NCBI GenBank assembly: GCA_007050885.1
Contig: SMYQ01000001.1
Span: 33,805 to 97,804, forward strand
Length of the DNA: 64,000 nt
From: Candidatus Bathyarchaeota archaeon
GTDB lineage: Archaea; Thermoproteota; Bathyarchaeia; 40CM-2-53-6; RBG-13-38-9
Direction of reading: 5' to 3'
The notes below the pieces were generated by a model. The model saw nothing but the letters and a program-made list of their open reading frames with translations. It did not search any database and was not told the DNA's origin. Shown here in pieces: positions 34,308 through 43,500 of the stretch. Position 1 is the stretch's first letter. Every line of letters begins with the position of its first letter. The translations under genes were made by a program, and so were the position numbers.

Positions 34308-35030
34308 TCAGTTTAGTTCAAGCCAGAGATAATAGGTAGTCACGACGCCCTCGCCATCGCCGACCTCTTCGTTTTCAGGGAGGAGAATTTCGTAGTCGGC
34401 ATAAGTCGTGCCGTCGAATGCGGCCTGGTTGGGGTTGATTTCAACTGCCCATACTATGTCGTTTGTGGTGGCTATGTTCCCGTTGGTCTTGCGGAGGAAG
34501 TAGTTGGTCCAGGTGGCGCTCTGTAGGGTTGTGGTATTCACAGTTATGCCCGTTTCCATACTGGGGGACTGGAAGGTTCCGGAGGACGTGTATGTGTTCT
34601 CGATGCGGTCCGTCACGGTGCCGGCATAGCCGTAGGCCGTGTCGGCCTGGTCCAGATGAGTGTTGTTCGTGATATTGAAGTTCGTCGGGTCGACGCCCGT
34701 AGGATCTGTGGTGGCATAGAGCACGGAGTCCGCGGTAATCGTGCCGAATGACCACGTATAGAAGTCATTCGATGCGGCCCTCAAATTTATGGTACCCGTT
34801 ATGTTACCCCAAAGACCCACCCAACGGTAAGTCTTGTCGGTGGTCGTCAGATTGAATTCGTAGATGTTCCCTGCTGTGACCGCAATTGAGCCGTTAATTG
34901 GCGTAAATGTCTCAGAAGCGGCGGGTGTGACATTTGTTGCACCACCTATCGCGCGTACGCCCCGGGGAACAATATATATGACGAGAGCTAGAGCGACAAG
35001 CGCCAAAACAACCTTCGCAATCCCTCTCAT
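34308..35030 (-). CDS. secreted sequon-rich surface protein A
   Basis: 240 residues from ATG 35030 (the preceding TTG is too close to the TATA box). The N-terminal hydrophobic segment (IAKVVLALVALALVIYIV) may be a Sec signal cut near VRA, or a class III leader, since MRG-IA fits that consensus. The mature part is beta-rich, Thr/Asn-rich, with many NxT sites and no cysteines. Paralogue of the next gene upstream; the central part is identical in DNA. Simple composition, small size and an adjacent paralogue suit an abundant coat or filament subunit. Function unproven. Confidence 0.72.
   Translation of the reverse strand: MRGIAKVVLALVALALVIYIVPRGVRAIGGATNVTPAASETFTPINGSIAVTAGNIYEFNLTTTDKTYRWVGLWGNITGTINLRAASNDFYTWSFGTITADSVLYATTDPTGVDPTNFNITNNTHLDQADTAYGYAGTVTDRIENTYTSSGTFQSPSMETGITVNTTTLQSATWTNYFLRKTNGNIATTNDIVWAVEINPNQAAFDGTTYADYEILLPENEEVGDGEGVVTTYYLWLELN
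34444..34654 (-). repeat. 211-bp direct repeat, copy 1
   Basis: Identical by eye to 35235-35445 (offset 791 bp), inside surface protein A. A further near-identical stretch of about 55 bp near the 3' ends (from 34345 and 35139) has a different offset (794 bp), so the block was not copied as one piece. Confidence 0.85.
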
Positions 35031-35052
35031 CAAAAAATATGTGCCTTACTGC

Positions 35053-35060
35053 ATATTTAT
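35053..35060 (-). promoter_or_regulatory. TATA box of surface protein A
   Basis: Minus-strand ATAAATAT is centred about 26 nt before ATG 35030, so protein A has its own transcript, separate from protein B. Confidence 0.5.
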
Positions 35061-35101
35061 CCGTTACTATGTTTGTTGCCTGACTCAAAAGTGATTACAA
35101 A

Positions 35102-35824
35102 TCAGTGCATTTCGAACCAGATATAGTAGGTCGTAATCACGCCCTCGCCATCGCCGACCTCTTCGTTTTCAGGGAGGAGAATTTCGTAGTCGGTCGAGAT
35201 GCCGTTGAATGCAGTCTGGCCGGGCTCGACTTCGACTGCCCATACTATGTCGTTTGTGGTGGCTATGTTCCCGTTGGTCTTGCGGAGGAAGTAGTTGGTC
35301 CAGGTGGCGCTCTGTAGGGTTGTGGTATTCACAGTTATGCCCGTTTCCATACTGGGGGACTGGAAGGTTCCGGAGGACGTGTATGTGTTCTCGATGCGGT
35401 CCGTCACGGTGCCGGCATAGCCGTAGGCCGTGTCGGCCTGGTCCAAGTGACTGTTATTAGTGACGTTGAATTCAGTTACATCAATACCCGTCGGGTCCGT
35501 CGTGAAATAAAGGACGGAATCCTGGGTCACCGTGCTGTTGTACCAAATGTAGAAAAAATCTGTGGTCGTCTTCAAAGACAGAGTACCAGTTACGCTTCCC
35601 CAGACGCCAACCCAGCGGTAAGTCTTGTCGGTGGTCGTCAGATTGGCCTCGTATATGTTCCCTGCCGTTGTGTCAATGGAACCATTAACGGGGATAAATG
35701 TTTCCGAAACATATGAGCTGTTCTGGACACTGCCCTGGGCGGATACCCTTATCTGTGAAAAGTAAGCTACAAGCGACAATAGAGCTACGCCAAGTAGAAT
35801 ACTCAATAAATGATTGTTTCGCAC
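35102..35824 (-). CDS. secreted sequon-rich surface protein B
   Basis: 240 residues from GTG 35824. The signal peptide is residues 1-29, with hydrophobic ILLGVALLSLVAYF and a likely cut after VSA. It has the same layout as protein A: SETFIPVNGSI, LTTTDKTYRWVG, then a shared central block and a PENEEVGDGEGV motif near the C-terminus. No cysteines. Differences from A lie mostly in the N-terminal third and the region around residues 85-115. Own promoter at 26 nt. Confidence 0.72.
   Translation of the reverse strand: MRNNHLLSILLGVALLSLVAYFSQIRVSAQGSVQNSSYVSETFIPVNGSIDTTAGNIYEANLTTTDKTYRWVGVWGSVTGTLSLKTTTDFFYIWYNSTVTQDSVLYFTTDPTGIDVTEFNVTNNSHLDQADTAYGYAGTVTDRIENTYTSSGTFQSPSMETGITVNTTTLQSATWTNYFLRKTNGNIATTNDIVWAVEVEPGQTAFNGISTDYEILLPENEEVGDGEGVITTYYIWFEMH
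35235..35445 (-). repeat. 211-bp direct repeat, copy 2
   Basis: Second copy of 34444-34654, in surface protein B. Flanks differ clearly. Confidence 0.85.
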
Positions 35825-35846
35825 AATAATATTACATAGAGCAGTC

Positions 35847-35854
35847 GTATTTAT
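35847..35854 (-). promoter_or_regulatory. TATA box of surface protein B
   Basis: Minus-strand ATAAATAC is centred about 26 nt before GTG 35824. It lies in the 34-bp gap after the MinD-like gene. Confidence 0.5.
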
Positions 35855-35858
35855 GCAT

Positions 35859-36617
35859 TCACAGGGTATTGCTCAAAATTTTGAAGAAACTCTTCATGCG
35901 GGCCATAGAAGGCTTCTTGTAGTCAACGCCCGTTAACCGGGAGGCAAGTTCATAAAAGGAGATTGCAGAACCGGCATACGGATTGAACTCAACCACGGGT
36001 TCCTTTCGGGAAACCGAGTGGAGAATGTTGTTGTCCCATGGCACGACTCCAAGCACCTTGACACCGCTGACTGCTTCGATTTCACCGGCACCCACCTCAT
36101 AGTTTTTGTTCATCACTTTGTTCAGGACGATTCCCTTGATCACAATCCCCATGCTCTTCGCAACTTCGATTGTCCGCAAAGCCCCGGCCACATCTGGCAG
36201 CGACGGTGTGGCGATGACAATTGCTTCGTCACAGACCTCCATGACCGACAGTGCCTCCTTGCCAAGTCCGGGTGGCGAATCAATGATGGCCGTGAAGTAT
36301 ACGTCCTGGAAAACTTTGCGAAGCTTGCCTGCGTCGATACCCAGGTAGTCGAGCGACACGTGGGACGGAACGAACTTCAGGCCGGTGCGGTGAATGTACA
36401 TCGCCTCAAGCAACGGCATGTCTTTTTCCATGACTTCGTGGAGGGTCGTGTCATAGTCGAAGACGCCGAGCTGAATCCCTAGAGTCGGGTTCTTCAGGTC
36501 GGCATCGACCACTACGACATCCTCACCAAGGTTATGCATTGCCAAACCTAAGTTGGTTGACACTGTGGTTTTCCCGACACCACCTTTCCCAGAGAGTATT
36601 CCCAGTACCCGTCTCAT
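35859..36617 (-). CDS. MinD-like P-loop ATPase
   Basis: 252 residues from ATG 36617. The deviant Walker A KGGVGKTT is at about 10-17, with VVVVDADLKNPTL after it and the DSPPGLG switch region near residue 110. The C-terminal 16 residues (MARMKSFFKILSNTL) can form an amphipathic helix like the MinD membrane-targeting sequence. The family positions proteins or complexes at the membrane in an ATP-dependent way. It overlaps the winged-helix gene by four bases. Neither MinC/MinE nor ParB is present. Next to surface-protein genes, it may place a surface structure; this is inference. Confidence 0.88.
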   Translation of the reverse strand: MRRVLGILSGKGGVGKTTVSTNLGLAMHNLGEDVVVVDADLKNPTLGIQLGVFDYDTTLHEVMEKDMPLLEAMYIHRTGLKFVPSHVSLDYLGIDAGKLRKVFQDVYFTAIIDSPPGLGKEALSVMEVCDEAIVIATPSLPDVAGALRTIEVAKSMGIVIKGIVLNKVMNKNYEVGAGEIEAVSGVKVLGVVPWDNNILHSVSRKEPVVEFNPYAGSAISFYELASRLTGVDYKKPSMARMKSFFKILSNTL

Positions 36618-36979
36618 TGTGCATCACCCTTTAGTGAGTAGTATTTTTTCCGTCCGACTTTCAATGAGGTCACGACTCCTTCCTTTTCAAGTTTGTTCAG
36701 GTATTCGCTGGCGCGTGTCCTGCTGATACCCATTATCTTGCCTGCCTCCGAGGAGGTCTTCTTGCCCGAGCGGAGGATCGAAACAACCTGTTTCTTTCTT
36801 TTGAAGCATACATGTGACTGGCTGTCGGCGACCTGGCTTTCCAGCTGCTCAAGTCTGTAGCCAAGCTCCTTCAATTGAGTTAGATATTCCTCCGCCTCGT
36901 TTCGGATACGGAGGTTTCTTGGTTCTGAAATCAGGGCTTTTAGACGCAAAATATCATCCCTTACCTTGATTTTCTCCAT
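36614..36979 (-). CDS. winged-helix DNA-binding protein with coiled-coil N-terminus
   Basis: 121 residues from ATG 36979 (ATG 36991 is too close to the TATA box). Residues 1-58 are charged and helical, likely a dimerising coiled coil. Residues about 65-118 are a winged helix: VVSILRSGKKTSSEAGKIMG, SRTRASEYLNKLEKEG and VGRKKYYSL as the wing. It probably regulates its own operon with minD, and perhaps the divergent giant-protein operon, through the repeats at 37021-37098. Confidence 0.82.
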   Translation of the reverse strand: MEKIKVRDDILRLKALISEPRNLRIRNEAEEYLTQLKELGYRLEQLESQVADSQSHVCFKRKKQVVSILRSGKKTSSEAGKIMGISRTRASEYLNKLEKEGVVTSLKVGRKKYYSLKGDAQ

Positions 36980-37000
36980 CTGTAACATCAATCCGACACA

Positions 37001-37007
37001 TTTAAAT
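37001..37007 (-). promoter_or_regulatory. TATA box of the winged-helix/MinD operon
   Basis: Minus-strand ATTTAAA is centred about 25 nt before ATG 36979. Confidence 0.5.
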
Positions 37008-37020
37008 CACTTCCCCTACC

Positions 37021-37098
37021 TGTCGAACTGTCGCGAACTGTTTGTGAAAATGTGCAACCCGGCGTCGACAGGTTCAGAATAGCATAACTGGTTCGACA
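37021..37098. promoter_or_regulatory. TGTCGAAC-like repeats in the divergent control region
   Basis: Two abutting 10-bp direct repeats (TGTCGAACTG at 37021-37030, TCGCGAACTG at 37031-37040, 8 of 10 equal) lie upstream of the winged-helix promoter. An inverted form (GTTCGACA) is at 37091-37098, just before the plus-strand TATA box, and a related GTCGACAGGTTC lies at 37064-37075. The arrangement suggests operators for the neighbouring regulator. Confidence 0.45.
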
Positions 37099-37107
37099 TA
37101 CATAGTA

Positions 37108-37115
37108 TTTATATA
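37108..37115 (+). promoter_or_regulatory. TATA box of the giant-protein operon
   Basis: TTTATATA predicts transcription from about 37137. That excludes GTG 37132 as start and leaves a short leader before ATG 37144. Confidence 0.55.
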
Positions 37116-37143
37116 GGGTTCCGGCCGGCAGGTGCAAAATCCA

Positions 37144-37533
37144 ATGGAAACAAACAGGCGAGCCAGTGCTTTGGGTTTCAAACTAATCCGCGGGCTCTCT
37201 AGCTTCGAGGCCCGGGCAATCGCCCTTATCATTCTCCTGTTCTTCGTCTTACCGACGATATCCCGCGCAGACCCTGAGGACCTTGTTGTCTTGAATATTG
37301 TTTCTAAGAACATGACTGTCCGCGGCACCACGCTTGAACTGACAGTCCTGCTGAATGGAACCGCCGAAAATGCATCAGTGCGATGGTTGCTGCCCGAGGG
37401 ATTCCAGCTGGCCAATGGAACCCTTACGGACTTCTGCGAATTCCTCGACTGCAACCGGAGCATCACCGTTTTCGTGAACGAGTCGCTCGCCCTGGGCGCT
37501 TACCAAGTAGGGGTGGAGGTAGACCATGCGTAG
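37144..37533 (+). CDS. small exported protein preceding the giant gene
   Basis: 129 residues from ATG 37144 (GTG 37132 is upstream of the expected transcript start). A basic N-terminus and a hydrophobic segment (AIALIILLFFVLPTISRA, about residues 23-40) form a signal or anchor. The remaining 90 residues are a beta domain with five sequons (NMT, NGT, NAS, NGT, NRS) and two cysteines (DFCEFLDC). It resembles a single Ig-like unit of the giant protein. Its stop lies inside the start of the giant gene (8-base overlap), so the two are co-translated. A chaperone, cap or anchor for the giant protein is inference. Confidence 0.7.
   Translation: METNRRASALGFKLIRGLSSFEARAIALIILLFFVLPTISRADPEDLVVLNIVSKNMTVRGTTLELTVLLNGTAENASVRWLLPEGFQLANGTLTDFCEFLDCNRSITVFVNESLALGAYQVGVEVDHA
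37515..37520 (+). promoter_or_regulatory. Shine-Dalgarno site of the giant gene
   Basis: GGAGGT, five bases before ATG 37526, is a strong site. It contrasts with the leaderless starts of other operons and fixes the start of the giant frame. Confidence 0.7.
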
Positions 37534-40500
37534 GGCACAGATGCAAGTGATGGCTGCGATCCTGCTCGCACTGGCCACGGCCACAACCGTCGTCGCCATC
37601 AACGCCACGATGAACTACACGGACAACCTGACTGGCCTGCTCCCGTTAAGTTTCAAGCAGCATGCCTACAAGACGGTCGATGTGTGGGCAAACACAAGTG
37701 TCGGCATCTACGGTGAAGTCCTGTGGTTGTACTTGGACAACGGCACGGCTGTCGCGAATGTGACGCTTGGAGTAAATTATTCTGCAGGTAACCAGACGGG
37801 CAATCGGACCCTTGTTTCCGGGATGCCCCTGCCGTTGGAACCTGGAAACTATTCCGTCAATGTAAGCTTCGCCGGGGAGAATTTCATGATGCCGAGTTCC
37901 GGTAGTTTTGAATTCGAAGTAAGGGACTTCACAGAAACCATAACTGAACCGCAGTTAAATGAAACTGCCGAGCTGGGGATTAACGGGACCATGGAGGAAC
38001 CTGTCGATGGGAAACCCAATGAGACCAAAGTCACATGCCAGAACAGGACTTACACGATTATGAACCTCGTGTCATCTGACGGGAAGATAGAAGTAGTGCT
38101 TCGAATGGAGAACGGAACTGTCATTCCATATCAGTCTGTTTCTTTGGAAAACCTCACTAACCAAACGAACGCAGATGGACTTGTCTGCTTCCCACTCGTC
38201 GATATCGGTAAGTGCGTCTTTGAAGGCAACGAATCGCTCTGCCTGAACCCCTCGGAGCTTTACTTCAATCTGTCGGGAACTGTCGACATTCCGACAGTTG
38301 ATGGTGAAAAAATAAAGGTCACATTAGGAAATGATGCACTGCTCTCGGAAACACAAAATAAAGGACAATGGAAAAAGGGAGTCACCATCAACAACACAGA
38401 TACGGAGCAAACGCAGTTTCACTTGGAGATTCCGATCCCCCCAACGGCCGAAGGCATCAGGTCATTTGAGATTCTGGAAGTGCCTGAACGGGGAGTCATG
38501 TTCCCGCAAAGGGCGAGGACGGTTCGGGTTCCATTGGAACATGAAATTTCATCAGGGGGCGACGAAGATAAAGTCATTCTGGAACTGTACCTGAAACCAA
38601 AACAAACCAGGAAAATTGAAGTCGAATATCAAATCCCTGTCTTGGAGGAGATGTCTGGCATACGCAGTATCAGGAACTTACAATCCTCAGACAATCAAAA
38701 ACTGCAAATTGAAAAAATTGAGCTCCCTGAAAATCTCAATGTGTCAGAGGATTTCACAATAGCTTTGTACATTTCTTCAACAAACGGTAAAGTCAAGGAT
38801 GTTAACATAACACTCCAGCCACCGCCGGAGGTAACCCTGCTCGAAAAGACAGAAGAATGCCCATACCTTGACTGCCGGGGAACCGGGACGGAAAAGTGGG
38901 CGCCGGAAATCCTGGAAAGCGAACCGGCAATATTGACGTGGAAGGCTGTCGCGAGCGCTCCTGGAAACTTCAGCTTTTCGGTGAATTTGAAGGACAGGAA
39001 CTCTGCGTTCTCAGAAACGTTTACATTGGAAGTCAAAGACCCGGAGCCGGAAATAACAAGTGTTGTATCATATGACCCCGGAACGGACACAATACATGTA
39101 GTCGGCGACGGTAACATATGCACAGATGCGGAACCGTGCACCCTGGAGGACATCTACAAGGCCGACCAAGTCAACGGATGGAACAGAATAATCAGCCTCG
39201 ACAGCTATTACAGCTTCAGCGCCGGGCTGGTAATAGGGGACGGACTTCACGAAACCTGGCTGAAGCTCGAAATGGACCAGGTAACAATAAGGAAGCCCTG
39301 GACAATACGGAATGGGGCGGTCCTGTGGTCGGGCGACCTTATCAACGGGGCACCGGTGAGGGGGACGTTGATACAGACCGACGTTTCGGTTAATGACGAG
39401 TTGGAAGGCAATCTCGCCATGGCCGTTGAGCAGGGGGGGAGGCTGGTTTTCCATGACACGATATACAAAGTGTTTGCCGTAACTGCTGAAAACAACTTCA
39501 GAGCCGAAGAGGGTTCGGAGATACTGCTGGAACGGTCAAGTTTCCAGAGGGCATACGACGACTTCAAGATAACGACCATCATTCACCCTGCCGACATCTA
39601 TGTCAATAACACGATTCTCGGTACAGGAGTCATTAGGAGTTGTTTGGGCGAGGAGTGCCCGTACTTTGTGATGTATGAAAACGAAACTTCTGAAAAGGAG
39701 GGCATACTGCTGCTGGATGAACACGCTTCACCTGAAGCAGGGGAAAACTGGACCGTCAGGTTCGTTACAGGGGGGAACGAGGACCTGATAATAAGTATAG
39801 TCGATACCAACCCTGAAGAAGTGCAATTCCTGGAGCTAAAATGTGGATATGACACCCAGGAAGCGTATTATGATGGTGAATCCGTCTACGCACCGGGATG
39901 GGAATGCGACAAGGTCGCTTCGGTGACCTTCAACGTCCTAGTCGAGGGAAAGCACGTCTTGGAATTTGAATTTGGCAACTACACGGAACGCTCCTACAAC
40001 ACGGACTATGAGGACATCTGCTTTTTCACTACGGGCTCCCAGTGGTACAGCGGTACGACCTACATAAGGGGAAACCCGAACACGCCCTGCTGCAATAGCG
40101 AAGCCAACGCCTGCGACTTCACGGACTACGACGACAGTATGCCTGCCAACTTCAAGCTTGTAAAGGTGGACAACTATATTTACCAGATAGCGAGGACTCA
40201 CCTCGGAAACGATAGTTATCAGACTTGGTTTGAAACATTCAATGAGATTGTCAGAATGGACTTCTGGTGGAATGTGAGTGAAAATGCACATATGAGGCTG
40301 GGTATACTAGCAACAGGAGGACCTGAGAGGGGCACGGTCTGGAACGCTTATGACCCTGACCCGTATGCAGATGCGGACATATGTGACCAATCCCGGTTTT
40401 GTGTCTGGGACGGAGTTTCAACAGACGGAGTGCCCGGCGGTCACCTGATGTTATACGACTCAAGATATCAAGTCTATGACACTGACAGCAGGGCCAACAT

Positions 40501-43500
40501 AGATGCCGGCTCCACAAGCTCGGGTATTTCTTCAGGAGGAAACGGAACACAAAGTGTGGATATAAACAGATTCACTGCTCAGAGATACGCCAAGCACTAC
40601 AATTATCTAATAGTTTATCTGCCGGGAAACTCCAGCATCTACGACTACGCATTCTACAACGGCAGATATGGTGTTGAAATAAGCGGCATATCCGTTAGTC
40701 CTTGGGAAGACTTGACAATACATGACGCCTGTGCGGGCATAAGAATCTGCTACGCCAATGGTGAAGTTAGAGGTTACAACGCCTACAACAACTATCTCGA
40801 CGTGAGGCTGGGGTATCACAATCTCTACCTGATTGACTCCGAAATCAACGAGAGCCTGCTCTATGGAAACAGCAACTGCCCGGACAGCTACGTTGACGCC
40901 TGGGACACTTGTGGTTCTGGCACCTCTCCGGGTGGGACGCTGGCGGACAGATACCTCGTCCTCCAAAACTCCTACAATGTTAAGATAATAGACGAGTCTG
41001 GGTCCGGTGAGGCCAATGTTTCCATATTAGGACTCGACACGAGAGGCGATGAGATAGTCAATGAATTCACTTATTCCAATGGAACCATAGCTGAAAAGAT
41101 TATGAGCTACAGGAAATATTGGACTCAGACTTCCGACCCAAGTACACCCGTTTACCTGAACAGGACAACATACACACCACACACATTCTATTACAGGAAG
41201 TACGGAAAAATATTCATCAAAGGTGTAGCCTCATTCGACGAACCGATAAGTCTGACCCAACAACTGATAGACAACCCATATGTGACTCTTAGTGAGTCAG
41301 TCGCTAAGGCCCAGACAGGAATCGTTTACATACCACCAGTCAAGGTCACCCATAGCGGCAATGAAATAGAAGCTAGCGGGACCGGAGCGGAAATAACACT
41401 CGACAACGTGCCCGTTTCCAAGTCGCAATATCTCGCCATGTTCGATGAGGACTGGCCCACGGAGGACACTTACACTTACCAGCAGTCGCGTATAATACCC
41501 GCCGGAAACTATACTGTGAATTATGAAAACGGAACCGTGAACTTCACCGCGGCCCACGCCAGCACTGACATTAGGGCAGTCTATTCCTACGGGGGGAACT
41601 TAAGCATAATCGGAAGCAAAAGTCCGAGCAATGTTTATGACTTCATGCAGGCCAACCTGTCACGGGACTTCAGTACTCCCGATGGTGACACTTACAGCTC
41701 ATATGTCGACGTGATATTAGGCAACTCAACGGATGGGGGCACACTGAACGCGACAGCAGATGACAAAAGAATAAACGCCATGCAGGGTTACGGGTTTTCG
41801 GCGACTTCCAACAATGGCACACTTATCAACATTCTCTCGGACAACTGGAAGTTCCGCTGGTTCCAGGATAACGGCACCTTGTTCAGGAAGTATACACTCG
41901 ACGTCACCGTGAGGGACCAGGACGGTAAACTGGTAGAGAACGCAACTGTGAAGCTCGTGGACAACTACGGGTCCACTGTCTTCGAGATAAACACTTCCTC
42001 GGACGGCAGCATCCCGTTGCAGGAAGTGACTTACGCGTGGTACAACACGAACACAAACAGCACTTTTTCACCTTTCACACTGACTGTGGAAAAAAATCCA
42101 TACAACCCGTTCACAGCCTCCCTCGACATGGACAGGAAGACCGAAATCCTCGCCCCGCTTTCAGTTCCCTGTAACCTCGACCTGGACTACAAGTATGAGG
42201 TTCAATCAGGCGATAACGGGAACACCAACAGGAGTGCAAGCGCAGAAAACCTGACACTTTCAGTTCTAGTAAAATATGCCAGCAACTCTTTTACAACGGA
42301 CGACCAGGAAACTGCGGAAATACAGAAAACGGCACAGGCAGGGTCAAGTGACCAGGTGGAACTCTTCGACGGATTTGATTCCGGAACCGAGAACACAAGT
42401 CTCTGGAACACCTATCAAAGCGGTGGAGACGCAAGAATTCAATTTGACTACGGGACAGCCCACCAAGCGCCCTATTCCTGTGCAATGGATGATGCAGATG
42501 TAGATACGGGTGATTGGTCGCTTAATGAGCTCTACACGATATGGGATTTCACCGGGGCGAGTAACATCGTTCTTGACTTCTACGAACGTGAATGGGGAGA
42601 CGAACCGGAAGATGCACCTGCAAGCTGGACAGGGCATGGAAATTACGACGCTGTTGCATTTACTTGTGATGGGAACACTTGGTATGAAATTGTCGAAGAG
42701 AGCAACCTTAGCATAGAGACATTCACAAACTTCAATGTCAATATAAGCAATGATGCAGACTTCTGCCCCGAAATTAATGGCAGCTTCTCCATAAAGTTCC
42801 AGCAATATGACAACTATCAACTAACCAGCGACGGTCGCGCTTGGGACACCATAAACATCACTTATTCTCTTATAGAAAGCGACGATGTCGAGTCAAACAC
42901 AGACTGGACTACCTATGAAGACGTGACTGACGAGGAACTCAGCAACGTAACGACCGTAAACGTCACCGTTAACGTTTCATATTACAACAACTCCGGCTCG
43001 ACGCAGAACGGGAACAACAACCCGGATCTCCAGCTGGAGATTTACAACGGGACCGACTGGCTGCACATAGGCAACTTCAGCGTCACCGGGAATGGAATCT
43101 ATAGCTTTAACACGACCGAACAAACAATAGTGGATGGCTGGAATGGCACCCAGACAACAAACAGGGACATAAGGATACGCGGCACTAACTTTGACTACAA
43201 CAGCAGTTCATTTTACGACCAGATAAACTGGACGGGAGTCTGGATAAAAATCGACTACGGCTCGGAAACTCCAATTGGCCCGGCAGAAACCGTCACACTT
43301 TATATATCCAAGGTTGGAACTGGAGGGGGCGCCACCTGGGACTCCGGACATATCCTGACCACTGATGCCTCAAGCATCGTCAGCTACAATTTCACTGCGG
43401 CATGCGACAATGAGAGTACGCCAAATATCGACGAAGAATATGAAGTTGGACCACATAGCTGGTACGTCATAATAACCACCGACGACGACCCCAATCTGTG

